A stretch of DNA of 64,000 nucleotides from Paenibacillus camelliae (GCF_023715345.1 NZ_JAMBNY010000012.1:62001-126000); one strand, 5' to 3'; positions 50,995 to 61,436 are shown, counted from the first letter of the stretch. Program-made: numbers and translations. Notes: a model not told the origin generated them from the letters alone.

Positions 50995-52236
50995 TTACAA
51001 ATAATCACTTATATGAAAGAAGCGATAACGTGTATTCGGTGTCCAGGCATAGGAATCCTGATAGTCCCAGTAACGATGCTTGCTTGCTACCGTATTGGCA
51101 TTAACAAGCGGCTGCCCTTTACTATCAAAGGCGGTAACAATTGTCGAATGCTGAAACGTATTGTTCCCGTTCCAATCGTAGACAATAATATCACCAAGCT
51201 CAAGCTTATCTGCACGATCAACCTCGACTGCACGCAAGCCCTTGCTGCGTGATTTCGATAGAAATGCAGTCAGCGAGCGAGATACTGCCCAGCTGTAGCT
51301 CCACCATTCCTTACCCTTTTGCTGTCGTCCTTTGTACCACCATCCACTATCTCTTCTATTAGTATAGTGCATCGGTACTTCACCTGCAAAGAGACATTGG
51401 GAAACATAATTCGTGCAGTTGGCTTCGAACTCCTCGTACTGTGGATTCGGTTGATTCCACCAAGTATCGGCGTATGCTACTGCTTGCTCCCGACGATAAC
51501 GCTTCATATTACGCATGTTGCGGAAATTAATAAGCTCAGGATTTAGGTATGGTCTAGGAACCAACGGCTCCTCCTCTTCCTCGATGTCATTTTGAGCATT
51601 CCAATCGATGGCTGTGGATGCATAACGAGGCTTGCGTTCAGGAGTAATGGGCTCGATCCTTGTAATACGCCAGCTGTCTTCCGTGCTTGATAGCCATATC
51701 CGCTCCTGATCAACGCGTTCCTCAAAATAATGCTGATCATCCTGAGCGATTTTCCGTTTCACATATAGCTTTACATTTAAGATGACTTCATTCTCGAGCT
51801 CATTTACACTTAGTATTTCTGCCTTCATCTCACTTCCCGCTACATGGGCTCCGCGATATAGATCCCGTTCACGTAGTCGGTTCAATCGCTCGCTTAAACG
51901 CTCATTATGTAGCTGGTCAAGTGAAAACTCGCTTAAACGATAGCTGTGCTGCTCTGTTTCTGCTTGATTGTAGCGCGTAATATATTGCTGAAACAGTGGC
52001 CTCCAATCTGTTACCTTCTCTCGTTTAACCTTACTCGTTAACGGCGGTAATGAGGCTTTAATTGTGCCTGTTCTGGTAGGCTGCTGATCCATGCTTGGAG
52101 CAAAGTTAGAAGCTTGCACATGCTTGGATTGCCCTGTAATCATCGTTGAGCGCTGTGCAGCGTGAATAACTGCCTGCTGCTGCTTGCCTTTTGTCTTTTT
52201 TCTTCTGCGTCTTGTGTGGACTGTGGACCTGCTCAT
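50995..52236 (-). CDS. Amidase-domain (amidase_6-like) protein
   Basis: A 413-residue protein from MSRSTVHTRRR, which follows GAGGAGGGGAAG; an extra five codons upstream are not needed. The first 90 residues are very basic and low in structure. A beta-rich middle region (YVKRKIAQDDQHYFEERV) has the look of an NTF2-like or lipoprotein domain. The last 150 residues match the putative amidase domain: NCTNYVSQCLFAG with the candidate nucleophile Cys, WSYSWAVSRSLTAF, LELGDIIVYDWNGN and FQHSTIVTAFD with His. No signal peptide is seen, so the site of action is unclear. Confidence 0.8.
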   Translation of the reverse strand: MSRSTVHTRRRRKKTKGKQQQAVIHAAQRSTMITGQSKHVQASNFAPSMDQQPTRTGTIKASLPPLTSKVKREKVTDWRPLFQQYITRYNQAETEQHSYRLSEFSLDQLHNERLSERLNRLRERDLYRGAHVAGSEMKAEILSVNELENEVILNVKLYVKRKIAQDDQHYFEERVDQERIWLSSTEDSWRITRIEPITPERKPRYASTAIDWNAQNDIEEEEEPLVPRPYLNPELINFRNMRNMKRYRREQAVAYADTWWNQPNPQYEEFEANCTNYVSQCLFAGEVPMHYTNRRDSGWWYKGRQQKGKEWWSYSWAVSRSLTAFLSKSRSKGLRAVEVDRADKLELGDIIVYDWNGNNTFQHSTIVTAFDSKGQPLVNANTVASKHRYWDYQDSYAWTPNTRYRFFHISDYL

Positions 52237-52370
52237 ACTTCCCCTCCTCACAGCTTTGAATTGTAAAAAGTCTACCGTGGTTGGATAACTGCTTCATTAT
52301 ATGCATAGACTTGGCTATTCATGTTGAATTCAACATACGATGCATGCCGAATATGCTACTGGGTGTTACT

Positions 52371-52503
52371 TAAAGCTAGAGATTGAGAAGCGCAGCGTAC
52401 GTTATTGGTACGTGAGCACCGGAAAGCTCGGCTGAGTTCAAGATTCGACGCCGAATATGCTACCTAGTGTTACTTCGTGATCAAAGTCGGACTTTTTGAA
52501 CTT
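52371..52503. repeat. Dispersed intergenic repeat, left end lost
   Basis: It contains GAAGCGCAGCGTACG...TTGGTACGTGAGCACC, TTCAAGATTCGACGCCGA and the right end TCGGACTTTTTGAACTTC. The left arm is missing. It is adjacent to a full copy at 52518-52686. Confidence 0.8.
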
Positions 52504-52517
52504 CATCTATAATAAGC

Positions 52518-52686
52518 GTTCAAAAAGTTCAGGCTTCAGGACCGAGAAGATGAAGCGATACTAGAGAGCGAGTAGCGCAGCGTACGTTATTGGTACGTGA
52601 GCAACAGAGCTTTCGGTAGAGCTTCATATTCGAAGCCGACTAAGCTACAACGAGTAACGTCGTCATCAAGCCTGGACTTTTTGAAC
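52518..52686. repeat. Dispersed intergenic repeat, clean copy (about 169 bases)
   Basis: The best-delimited copy. Left arm GTTCAAAAAGTTCAGGCTT (52518-52536) mirrors right arm AAGCCTGGACTTTTTGAAC (52668-52686). The inner core AGCGCAGCGTACG (52575-52587) and GGTACGTGAGC holds a further CGTAC/GTACG palindrome. No coding frame. Confidence 0.9.
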
Positions 52687-52713
52687 TTCATCTAAGAAAG
52701 GTTACATTTACAC

Positions 52714-52743
52714 TTTACGTCCGCACTCATTTACCGCTATACT
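52714..52743 (+). promoter_or_regulatory. Probable promoter of acnA
   Basis: TTTACG (52714-52719) and TATACT (52738-52743) are 18 bases apart and about 70 bases before the acnA start. Confidence 0.5.
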
Positions 52744-52815
52744 ATAGATATAGGTTATTTTGAAATACAGTTTCACCTAATGAAACTGTAAATAAATGAA
52801 CAAAGGAGACTTACG

Positions 52816-55527
52816 ATGGCTACACAAAACGAATATTCCGTTCGCTCCACGCTTGTATCTGGCGGTAAAGAGTATGCTTACTACCAGCTAGCTGGACTTG
52901 AACAACAAGGCTTTAAAGATATTTCCAAGCTGCCATTCTCCATTAAAGTATTGCTTGAAGCAGCTGTTCGTCAATTTGACGGCCGTGCCATTACACCAGA
53001 GCATGTTAAGCAGCTTGCTAACTGGGCGAATGGACGCGAGGATAAAGAGATTCCTTTCATTCCAGCTCGTATCGTTCTACAAGACTTTACAGGTGTTCCG
53101 GTTGTTGTTGACTTAGCAGCAATGCGTGACACTGTTAAAAAAGCTGGTGGAGACCCTAAAAAAATCAATCCGCTTGTTCCTGTTGACCTTGTTATCGACC
53201 ACTCTGTTATGGTTGATGCATTCGGTACTCCAGAGGCGCTTGAGTATAATACTAAAGTTGAATTTGAGCGTAACGAGGAGCGCTACCGTTTCCTTCGCTG
53301 GGCTCAAACTGCATTTGATAACTTCCGTGCTGTTCCTCCAGGAACAGGTATCGTTCACCAAGTTAACCTTGAGTATCTGGCAAGCGTTGCAGCTACAAAA
53401 ACAGTTGATGGTGAAACGGTTGTATTCCCTGACTCTCTAGTTGGTACGGACTCTCATACAACAATGATCAATGGTCTTGGTGTTGTTGGTTGGGGTGTTG
53501 GTGGTATCGAGGCGGAAGCAGGTATGCTTGGACAACCTCTATACTTCGTTATGCCTGAGGTTATTGGCTTCAAGCTTACAGGCAGCCTAGCAGAGGGTGC
53601 AACAGCGACTGACCTTGCACTTACGGTTACTGAAATGCTTCGTAAAAAAGGCGTAGTAGGTAAATTCGTAGAGTTCTTCGGTCCTGGTCTATCCAATATT
53701 TCATTGCCTGACCGTGCGACAGTTGCGAATATGGCGCCAGAATACGGTGCGACAATTGGCTTCTTCCCAGTAGACAGCGAGACACTATCGTTCATGCGTC
53801 AAACTGGCCGCTCTGAAGAGCAAATCGCTCTTGTTGAAGCTTACTACAAAGCTCAAGATATGTATCGTACAGATGAAACGCCAGATCCTGTATTTACAGA
53901 TGTGATCGAGCTTGATCTTTCTACAATCGTTCCTTCACTTGCAGGTCCTAAACGTCCGCAAGACCGTGTAGAGCTTACTAACATGAAGAAGGAATTTAAC
54001 GATGCAATCCGTAAGCCTGTTGAAAAAGGCGGCTACGGCTTGTCTGAAGAAAAAATCGCACAAAGCGTTCCTGTGAAGCATCCTAACGGTGCGGAAACTG
54101 AGCTTAAAGCAGGTGCAGTTGTTATCGCTGCGATTACAAGCTGTACAAACACTTCCAACCCTAGCGTAATGCTTGGTGCTGGTCTTGTAGCTAAAAAAGC
54201 AGTTGAACGTGGCTTAGTGAAGCCTGCATACGTGAAAAGCTCACTTACACCAGGTTCTCTAGTTGTTACGGAATACTTGAAAAAAGCGAATCTTATCGAG
54301 CCGCTTGAAGCTCTTGGCTTCCACGTTGCTGGGTATGGCTGTGCAACATGTATCGGTAACTCTGGTCCACTTCCTGAGGAAGTAAGCCAAGCGGTAGCTG
54401 ACAACGATCTAACCGTTGCTGCAGTTATCTCTGGTAACCGTAACTTTGAAGGCCGCGTGCATGCTCAAGTAAAAGCAAACTACCTTGCTTCTCCACCACT
54501 TGTCGTTGCTTATGCTCTAGCTGGTACAGTTAATATTGACCTTGCTACTGAGCCAATTGGCTACGATCAACAAGGTGAAGCTGTATACTTGAAAGATATC
54601 TGGCCAACAAATGCTGAGATTAAAGAAGCTGTTGCAGCATCTCTTAATCCGCAAATGTTCCATGATAAATATGCGAATGTATTTACGCAAAATGAACGCT
54701 GGAATGCGATCGATGTACCTGAAGGCGAAAGCTATGAGTGGGATGCGAAGTCAACTTATATTCAAAACCCTCCATTCTTCTCTGACCTAGGTGAAGGTCT
54801 AAACGATATCGCTGATATTAAAGCGGCTAACGTACTAGCATTGATGGGTGACTCTGTAACAACAGACCATATCTCTCCTGCTGGTAACATTACCGTATCA
54901 AGCCCAGCGGGCAAATACTTGATCGACAATGGCGTAGAGCGTAAAGATTTCAACTCTTATGGTTCTCGTCGTGGTAACCATGAAGTAATGATGCGCGGTA
55001 CATTTGCCAACATTCGTATCCGTAACGCAGTTGCTCCAGGTACTGAGGGTGGCGTAACAACTTACCTGCCTGACAACGAAGTAATGTCCATCTATGATGC
55101 TTCCATGAAGTATCAAGCAGAAGATAAAAACCTAGTCGTTATCGCTGGTAAAGAGTACGGTACTGGTTCTTCTCGTGACTGGGCTGCAAAAGGTACGTAT
55201 CTTCTAGGCGTTAAAGCAGTTATCGCTGAGAGCTTTGAGCGTATTCACCGTTCTAACCTTGTTGGTATGGGCGTGCTTCCGCTTCAGTTCAAAGCAGGTG
55301 ACAGCTGGCAGTCTCTAGGCATCACTGGCCGCGAAACATTCGACATTACTGGCTTGTCTAACGACGTTCAGCCAGGACAAGAGGTTGCGGTAACAGCTAC
55401 TCGTGAAGACGGCACAACGTTCCAATTCAATGTGATCGTTCGTCTTGATTCACTTGTAGACGTAGACTACTACCATAACGGCGGTATTCTGCAAACTGTA
55501 CTTCGTCAAATGATCGCAAATATGTAA
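52816..55527 (+). CDS. acnA: Aconitate hydratase A
   Basis: A full-length 903-residue citrate/isocitrate isomerase of the TCA cycle. The 4Fe-4S cluster ligands are Cys in [13 protein letters not shown] and two Cys in [12 protein letters not shown]. Other blocks are [55 protein letters not shown] and [16 protein letters not shown] in the swivelling C-terminal domain, then [21 protein letters not shown] precedes the ATG. In Bacilli the protein also binds iron-responsive-like RNA when it loses its cluster. Codon use looks highly expressed. Confidence 0.97.
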   Translation: MATQNEYSVRSTLVSGGKEYAYYQLAGLEQQGFKDISKLPFSIKVLLEAAVRQFDGRAITPEHVKQLANWANGREDKEIPFIPARIVLQDFTGVPVVVDLAAMRDTVKKAGGDPKKINPLVPVDLVIDHSVMVDAFGTPEALEYNTKVEFERNEERYRFLRWAQTAFDNFRAVPPGTGIVHQVNLEYLASVAATKTVDGETVVFPDSLVGTDSHTTMINGLGVVGWGVGGIEAEAGMLGQPLYFVMPEVIGFKLTGSLAEGATATDLALTVTEMLRKKGVVGKFVEFFGPGLSNISLPDRATVANMAPEYGATIGFFPVDSETLSFMRQTGRSEEQIALVEAYYKAQDMYRTDETPDPVFTDVIELDLSTIVPSLAGPKRPQDRVELTNMKKEFNDAIRKPVEKGGYGLSEEKIAQSVPVKHPNGAETELKAGAVVIAAITSCTNTSNPSVMLGAGLVAKKAVERGLVKPAYVKSSLTPGSLVVTEYLKKANLIEPLEALGFHVAGYGCATCIGNSGPLPEEVSQAVADNDLTVAAVISGNRNFEGRVHAQVKANYLASPPLVVAYALAGTVNIDLATEPIGYDQQGEAVYLKDIWPTNAEIKEAVAASLNPQMFHDKYANVFTQNERWNAIDVPEGESYEWDAKSTYIQNPPFFSDLGEGLNDIADIKAANVLALMGDSVTTDHISPAGNITVSSPAGKYLIDNGVERKDFNSYGSRRGNHEVMMRGTFANIRIRNAVAPGTEGGVTTYLPDNEVMSIYDASMKYQAEDKNLVVIAGKEYGTGSSRDWAAKGTYLLGVKAVIAESFERIHRSNLVGMGVLPLQFKAGDSWQSLGITGRETFDITGLSNDVQPGQEVAVTATREDGTTFQFNVIVRLDSLVDVDYYHNGGILQTVLRQMIANM

Positions 55528-55570
55528 GCTGAACTCATTGCTTCTAAACTCGTATAGAATGCAATAAAAT

Positions 55571-55622
55571 AAGGGGTTGCCTCCAGGTCATGGTACATGA
55601 CTTGTAGGCAGCCCCTGTTTAT
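55571..55622 (+). terminator. Terminator of acnA
   Basis: GGGG-TGCCT-CA-GTCATG pairs with CATGAC-TG-AGGCA-CCCC (55574-55614), followed by TGTTTATTT. Confidence 0.8.
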
Positions 55623-55635
55623 TTACTTCATCCAT

Positions 55636-56415
55636 TCATCGCGAAGAGTGATGTACTTGAATGTAGTTATCCTCTATGCTCTCTAATCTAGCTTTTTCAG
55701 TAAAGAATAAAAACTCCGTATCAATTTTCCCATTATAATAGCTTCTTCCGCTGTATGATTTCATAAGAGTTGAATGTTCGCCAGTTCTATCATAATACAT
55801 GAAGCTTATTATTATGTTCTGAAATGCTAATGATTTATCTTCAAAGGATATTGGTTTTTTTATTTGATTATTCGTTAACTCTCTAATAGTAGCAGACCAA
55901 TCATCCCATAGCTTCATCGAACCATACGTTTTTCCCTCTAAGGAAACTGCTTCATCAAGCTGTATTTTGGGATAATAGTAATGTTCTATTCCTCTTGATA
56001 CCCTATAGCCTCTATGCCTCTCCATATAAAAGTGAAGGCTATCAACGTTACTATCCGGATGTAAATTCCAAACGATATGATAGGTTGAAGGATCGTTCCC
56101 AAGCTTCCATAACTCAGGTAAACCTCTCGTACTAACATAAACAAGCTTCCAACTGTAATGCTTCCAAACCCAATAGCTTAATCCATAATCATCATTTTCT
56201 GATATAAATGGAACGACAATGTGCTTATCATCCAGTTTTATGGTATCCTGAATGACCTTAGCTTGGGCTTGAGGGAACACATCATTGATCTTATCTATGA
56301 GCTGCGTAGCATCATGAAACGCGCCAGGCTTCGCACTAATGATCCAATAAGCGCTAAATAGTACCGCAATAGCTATTACAACGGTAGTAGTAATCTTCCA
56401 CTTCTTTCTATCCAT
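55636..56415 (-). CDS. Membrane-anchored protein of unknown function
   Basis: A 259-residue protein with one N-terminal helix (about 8-28) and a long extracellular part with many Tyr, Trp and His residues (GLSYWVWKHYSWKLVYVSTRG, MERHRGYRVSRGIEHYYYP). Beta strands alternate through the mature domain. It overlaps the upstream gene by eight bases and so forms a pair with it. I chose the ATG preceded by GGAGGGAA. The family is not recognised. Confidence 0.65.
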   Translation of the reverse strand: MDRKKWKITTTVVIAIAVLFSAYWIISAKPGAFHDATQLIDKINDVFPQAQAKVIQDTIKLDDKHIVVPFISENDDYGLSYWVWKHYSWKLVYVSTRGLPELWKLGNDPSTYHIVWNLHPDSNVDSLHFYMERHRGYRVSRGIEHYYYPKIQLDEAVSLEGKTYGSMKLWDDWSATIRELTNNQIKKPISFEDKSLAFQNIIISFMYYDRTGEHSTLMKSYSGRSYYNGKIDTEFLFFTEKARLESIEDNYIQVHHSSR

Positions 56416-57136
56416 CACTTATTCCCTCCTGCAGCAAGGATTTCTCAAAGCGATAGTATAGCTGCTTATCATGCGTAGAAGTGATTATTCCTTTTCCATC
56501 CATTTCTACGTAGATTACTGTAGATAAACCACTGCCCCATTTGCTATCCGTGCCTATTAGTAAATAAGGGAATTGCTCTTGCCTATTGTTCTGGTCACTT
56601 TCAAGCACAATTTTTACATACAGCTCATCACTTTTTAATTGAGCCTCCTGCATTGATGAAAGCTGCTCCTTTAAACTTTCTACATTCAACGAGACTTCCT
56701 CAGCAGAAGGATGAAGCCTAATAATTGATGCGTTGTTTACCTTTGCAATATGAGTAGAAAGCTTATCCGTCGGATAAAGGACATTCTGAAGCGGTATTGA
56801 TAACAGCGTTGCTGCCAACAGCAAATAATTCGCTCCAAAACCCAGCCATGCAAATGAGCGATATTTTTGCCATCTATGCTTGTTACCTCTGCATACAAGA
56901 AAAATTAACCACACACCTAGTGGTAATATCGCAAACCTCAGCATCGTATTCGACATAGACCAATCAAATGAAAAAGAAAATAATCCAACAAGCATAACAA
57001 TAATCATCTTCCATACGCTAGGCTTTAATGCTTGCTTCTGATACTGTTTATACGCAAAGTAAGCAATCCCAGCATAAGCTAGAGCGTTAGTTATGATCGG
57101 AACAATGCCTATCCCCATATTGAGCGTAACATTCAA
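56408..57136 (-). CDS. Polytopic membrane protein paired with the gene at 55636
   Basis: About 242 residues. Four or five helices occupy the first 125 residues, including SVWKMIIVMLVGLFSFSF and LAILPLGVWLIFLVC-like segments, followed by an extracellular domain of about 115 residues (IRLHPSAEEVSLNVESLKEQ, YVKIVLESDQNNRQEQFPYL). The start is uncertain: a TTG at 57134-57136 fits GGGAGG better than the ATG further in or the GTG overlapping the binding site. The function is unknown; the overlap with the next gene implies a joint membrane role. Confidence 0.6.
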   Translation of the reverse strand: MNVTLNMGIGIVPIITNALAYAGIAYFAYKQYQKQALKPSVWKMIIVMLVGLFSFSFDWSMSNTMLRFAILPLGVWLIFLVCRGNKHRWQKYRSFAWLGFGANYLLLAATLLSIPLQNVLYPTDKLSTHIAKVNNASIIRLHPSAEEVSLNVESLKEQLSSMQEAQLKSDELYVKIVLESDQNNRQEQFPYLLIGTDSKWGSGLSTVIYVEMDGKGIITSTHDKQLYYRFEKSLLQEGISDG

Positions 57137-57271
57137 TCGGCCTCCCACCTCCTCATAGCTTCAATATAGTTTACTAATAACAGCACCAACCTTTGCATAC
57201 ATTAACATAAATTAACATAACTTTCTTCATCAGTAAACCATAACGCTACACAGTACATCACTGGACACAGC

Positions 57272-57310
57272 AAAGCGGCCAGTCCCTACGAGGAGGTGCT
57301 GGCCGCTTTC
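57272..57310. terminator. Hairpin after the LTA-synthase-like gene
   Basis: AAAGCGGCCAG (57272-57282) and CTGGCCGCTTT (57299-57309) are exact inverted copies. It lies about 100 bases past the stop of the minus-strand gene at 57411; there is no T run. Confidence 0.6.
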
Positions 57311-57410
57311 CGCTTTGTTAGCTTATATTCTGTTGTGCTTATCATTCGCCAGAGTATGCTAAATTGATCATGCTCTCCTGCTATTCATCTGTCATTAGCT
57401 GGTGAAGCAA

Positions 57411-59372
57411 TTATTCCAGCGTATAGCCTTCTAGCGGTGTCTTGCGAATAAATGTGCCATCTACATAATCAGCCAAGTATCGCTTGCCGAACATCAAATC
57501 ATACTGCACCTTAAGGTAATCATCTACCAATGACTTGGAGTGCTCAGGTACTTTGTTATACAACTGGCTCTCTGCATCAACATAGAGTGCTCCTGTCATG
57601 GCGGGAAGCTTCTTTGCCAGCATGGAGCCAAGCGCAAACTGCGCAGGCTTGCCCATATGGAGCTCATCCAGGATGACGGACCCGAGGAAGGAATAGCTCA
57701 ATGCGGGATACATTTGTTTTTCCATTGGCATGTTTGACCAGGTGACGAATGGAATGCTTCGCATCCGCTGCCATTCCTCAAGCGACCATTCCCAAGCGCT
57801 AGGGCTGGAAATGAGTCCCCCTTGCAAATAGACGGAATATTGCTCGCCCAGCATAGGCAAATGATCGCCATAGAAAATAATTACGGTCGGCTCTCCTGAT
57901 TGCTCAAAATGAGTAATTAAATCTCCCAGCGCTTTATCGGCATCGCGCACACCTTGAGTGTATGTTTGCAAAATCTGAGCTGCCTCTTCTGTCAGTTCCC
58001 CCGAAACCTGCACCTCATGCTCCTGATAGCGCGGTTTGCTGTATGGTCCGTGATTTTGCATCGTAACAGCATAAATAAACATCGGTCTGTCGGAAGCTGA
58101 AACCTCCTCGATAATGCTCTTTGTCACTTCCTCATCTGAAATATAAGCGCCTTTGAACTGAGGATTGTCAAAGCCTGTCTTGCTCTTATAGCGCTCAAAG
58201 CCAAACGACTTGTACACCCGATTGCGGCTCCAAAACCAGCCGTCATACGGATGAATCCCCATGCTGTAATAACCTTGGTCTTCAAAATAGGAGGCCAGTG
58301 TCGGCAGTGAATCGCCTACATGCTGCTGATAAGGCACCGCCCCTTGCGGCAGCAGACTCATCGACAGGCCGGTCAGCACCTCAAACTCGACATTGCTTGT
58401 CCCGCCGCCGAATTGCGGCGACAGCAGATACCCTGAGGTGAACTGCTGCTGCAAACCTCGTACAGTCGGAATCGGGTCCTCACTGAAGGACACATTGGGC
58501 AGCAGCATCGGGTCCCAGAAGGCTTCATTCATAATGAAAATAACATTCGGCATAACTTCAGCACGGCCACTCGCCGACGAATTATCTTGCACACCGTTAG
58601 CCGACTGGGCGCGATCCTGTTGAATGGTGACTATGCTGTCTGCAATTCGGGCAAGCTCCTCCTTGCTGTAGCCCTCGGGCCGTTCAATAATTGTATGCTT
58701 TACATTCATGATAAAAGCAGCTGCCAGCCCATTATCGGTGTAAGTTTTGTTCTGATTCCAGACGGTTTCCTTATAACCAAGCTCCTTAGCCAGCTTGCCA
58801 GCCCATGTTGACTGCACACCTACTGCATACAGTACATATATAGACAACAGGCCGAACATAAGCCGCACCAGCAGCGGCAGCGAAAGCTTTGGCACAATGA
58901 TGCGCAGAAGAAAAATGCAGATGATACACAGTAATATGATCAGCAGCTTGGAGGCTGCCGAGAAGCTGGAGATGTAAGGGAAAATATTAAGTCCTTCTTT
59001 TCTCAGCATCAAATCCCAAGGGAAGAACGGTTCTCCAATGAGCGAGGACTTGAAGTAGCTGGTCAAGGCTGCTAGCGTCAAAAGCAGAGCCGATAGACCA
59101 GCAGCAACCACAAATCGACCGACAAGCGCATAGACCAAAATAAATAAAGTTATATAAATACCATAATTGAACATTGAGATGGTGGTGTTCTTCAGCATCC
59201 ATTCAACCGCGCTGATCAGAGAGCCACGCTGCAACATCTCCGTCCACAGCACTAAACCAATCGGCAGCAACAGCGTCATGCCTGTTATACTACTGTATTT
59301 TCGCAGCGGACTTCCCTCTAAAATTCGCTGTAGCCCAGCTCGCCAGGCAATAATGCGTGCAGTAAATATCAT
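57411..59372 (-). CDS. LTA-synthase-like sulfatase-fold membrane enzyme
   Basis: A 653-residue protein with five helices (about 28-46, 70-90, 92-108, 143-160, 168-185) and a large extracellular alkaline-phosphatase-fold domain. FIMNEAFWDP has the metal Glu283; GGGTSNVEFEVLTG places the catalytic Thr325 as in LtaS (TSDSEF); FYGDHLPMLG gives the Asp/His pair. LtaS enzymes polymerise glycerolphosphate from phosphatidylglycerol; some relatives are primases or phosphoethanolamine transferases, so the substrate is uncertain. Its ATG overlaps the stop of the FAD oxidoreductase gene (ATGA). Confidence 0.88.
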   Translation of the reverse strand: MIFTARIIAWRAGLQRILEGSPLRKYSSITGMTLLLPIGLVLWTEMLQRGSLISAVEWMLKNTTISMFNYGIYITLFILVYALVGRFVVAAGLSALLLTLAALTSYFKSSLIGEPFFPWDLMLRKEGLNIFPYISSFSAASKLLIILLCIICIFLLRIIVPKLSLPLLVRLMFGLLSIYVLYAVGVQSTWAGKLAKELGYKETVWNQNKTYTDNGLAAAFIMNVKHTIIERPEGYSKEELARIADSIVTIQQDRAQSANGVQDNSSASGRAEVMPNVIFIMNEAFWDPMLLPNVSFSEDPIPTVRGLQQQFTSGYLLSPQFGGGTSNVEFEVLTGLSMSLLPQGAVPYQQHVGDSLPTLASYFEDQGYYSMGIHPYDGWFWSRNRVYKSFGFERYKSKTGFDNPQFKGAYISDEEVTKSIIEEVSASDRPMFIYAVTMQNHGPYSKPRYQEHEVQVSGELTEEAAQILQTYTQGVRDADKALGDLITHFEQSGEPTVIIFYGDHLPMLGEQYSVYLQGGLISSPSAWEWSLEEWQRMRSIPFVTWSNMPMEKQMYPALSYSFLGSVILDELHMGKPAQFALGSMLAKKLPAMTGALYVDAESQLYNKVPEHSKSLVDDYLKVQYDLMFGKRYLADYVDGTFIRKTPLEGYTLE

Positions 59373-61327
59373 TGCGCATCACCTGCCTTGCCTGAGGGAG
59401 AGGGCGCACTTGATCCATACTCCGAATAGTTAGCATAATTTCTCAGTATATCATCAATAATCAAATACACTTCTCCGTTTGTCAGAGATGTCCTATCATC
59501 GATGGCAGCCAATGTTTCGCCGGCAAGCCATTTTTTATCAACAAAATGCTCCACTGTTCCTTTGTGCTGATCCAATCCCATCGAAGCAGATATAATATGT
59601 ATGGCGCGTTCCAGAGATAGCGGACTGCTTTTCATGTCCTCTTCAACAATATCATTTACACCCACAGCAGCATCCCCGGCAAATTTCTCAGGTACGGCTT
59701 GGCGCAATTTAGGCGTTTGCCCTAGCAGGCGCATCGGATTCGATGGCTCGTCCAGCTTGAAGCCTTCATTATTATAACTGCCGGTCGTAATTAACAAGCT
59801 TATCGCTGTCAGCAGACCGCGCGCCGCTTTATGCTTCAGGTAGTACGGAGTCGGAAACTTGTTCATCTTTAGATCAACGCCTTGCTCTGTAAGCAGGTTA
59901 CGCAGTTTGTCCATATACTCCTGAGACTTCGACATTTCTCGAACAGTGATGACTTCATTAATCGACATTGCTGCGGCTGCTCCTGCCGCTTGGCCTGTCG
60001 CCATTCCGAGTGGCACGACCCGCGCGCTGCCGTGAGCCATTGATTGAAAGCTTGCCGAACGGCCCACAACAAGCAGATCATCAACCTTCAATGGAACAAG
60101 CGAGCGGAACGGCACACCGTATTGCATCGGCTTCATCAGAATATATCCGGCATCCTTGCTGCCTGTACTGTGCAGATCGACCTGGTAGGAGCCATAAGCA
60201 ATAGCATCATAATGATCGCGATTTTCCATCAGGTCACGGATCGAAAGAACATATTCGCCTACAATATGGCGGCTTTCCCGAACGTATAGCTCTTCTGCTA
60301 CACCTGCAAATTCCACTGCTTCGAATTCTTTAACAGTTTGTTTCATATAGTCAATAAATCGCGGCGCTTCTTGTTTGCCGATCTCATAGCCTTCCTTGCG
60401 CGACTCCGGATCAAGCGGGTCAACACCGAACACCATCATTGCATTAATTAGCGCTGTACCATCAGCCTGCCTACCAATGTTGAGCGATCTTACACGCACC
60501 CGGTCCGGGTCAGTAGCAACGTATCCTACAGCTTCTGGAAACCCCCAAATGCTTGTCCCGAACTGACCGCTGCCCTTGCGCTTGCCAAAGGCTGTCCAAA
60601 CTTCATCAGTAATGCCTTTAATTTTTATAACCAGTGTTACAGCAGTTTTTGATTCTTTATCGCCCATATCCTCACGCCCTGTCATATATGGCGCTCCTGC
60701 TGCTGCAGCAATATCCGCGTCCTGCGTAGCATCAATTACGACCTTGGACCGAATGCGAGTTTTACTGTTGTCCTTGCTGACAACGTCAAGTCCGCTCACC
60801 TTTAACATCGAGTCGTTAGCTTCAACCACTGGTTGCATCTCGGAGACGTTCAGCATCAGATCGATATTTGGTTCGTCCTTCACCATCTTGAAGAACACAT
60901 TCGCCGCTGTTTGCGTATCGAAGGATGTGCCTTCGAGCTGATCGAACCATTCGCGGAACAATCCTTCGTTGAGAAACTTCAGTTTAGTGGAAAACGACGG
61001 TTGTGACGGTGAATTATTAAGATCAAGCGTATTTAACCCTCCCAAAGTAAACAAGCCGCCCAGTCGGTCGCGATCTCGTCCATCGATCAGCAGTACCTTC
61101 ATGCCGTTGCGGGCTGCTGAGATGGCAGCCATCACGCCTTCCGGGTCAGTTCCGGCAACAATCACATCATACTCTTCTTTTTCTGCCTTCGTATGTTGAC
61201 CAACATCCATCGATACCGTTTGATTACTGCTCTTATTCTCAGACTTATCATTAATCACCAACATAATAGCAACAATAATGATAAACAAGAAAATACATAA
61301 TAGTCTTAGTCCAAGCTTTGTTTTCAT
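59369..61327 (-). CDS. Membrane-anchored FAD-dependent oxidoreductase
   Basis: A 652-residue protein with an N-terminal signal anchor (about 6-26) and a FAD_oxidored-type domain beginning YDVIVAGTDPEGVMAAISAARNG. The usual GxGxxG loop is GTDPEG here. Further signs are KVLLIDGRDRDRLGGLFTLG, VIDATQDADIAAAAGAPYMTG and DLLVVGRSASFQSMAHGSARV. The N-terminal helix and no Tat motif suggest the domain is outside the membrane. It overlaps the LTA-synthase-like gene by four bases, an unusual partnership. GC-richer than flanking genes. The substrate is unknown. Confidence 0.82.
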   Translation of the reverse strand: MKTKLGLRLLCIFLFIIIVAIMLVINDKSENKSSNQTVSMDVGQHTKAEKEEYDVIVAGTDPEGVMAAISAARNGMKVLLIDGRDRDRLGGLFTLGGLNTLDLNNSPSQPSFSTKLKFLNEGLFREWFDQLEGTSFDTQTAANVFFKMVKDEPNIDLMLNVSEMQPVVEANDSMLKVSGLDVVSKDNSKTRIRSKVVIDATQDADIAAAAGAPYMTGREDMGDKESKTAVTLVIKIKGITDEVWTAFGKRKGSGQFGTSIWGFPEAVGYVATDPDRVRVRSLNIGRQADGTALINAMMVFGVDPLDPESRKEGYEIGKQEAPRFIDYMKQTVKEFEAVEFAGVAEELYVRESRHIVGEYVLSIRDLMENRDHYDAIAYGSYQVDLHSTGSKDAGYILMKPMQYGVPFRSLVPLKVDDLLVVGRSASFQSMAHGSARVVPLGMATGQAAGAAAAMSINEVITVREMSKSQEYMDKLRNLLTEQGVDLKMNKFPTPYYLKHKAARGLLTAISLLITTGSYNNEGFKLDEPSNPMRLLGQTPKLRQAVPEKFAGDAAVGVNDIVEEDMKSSPLSLERAIHIISASMGLDQHKGTVEHFVDKKWLAGETLAAIDDRTSLTNGEVYLIIDDILRNYANYSEYGSSAPSPSGKAGDAQ

Positions 61328-61436
61328 CGTTAACAGCTCTCCTTCAATTGTTTACATGAGTCCAATTGTAGAGAGCTGTGTTTAATTACTATTGTCAGAT
61401 CGCTGTATAGCAGCTGAATAAATGCTTAACATTTAC

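Noticed and set aside
53113-55116. Several antisense frames over acnA
   Set aside because: Long antisense frames are expected in strongly codon-biased genes; none has a plausible start region.
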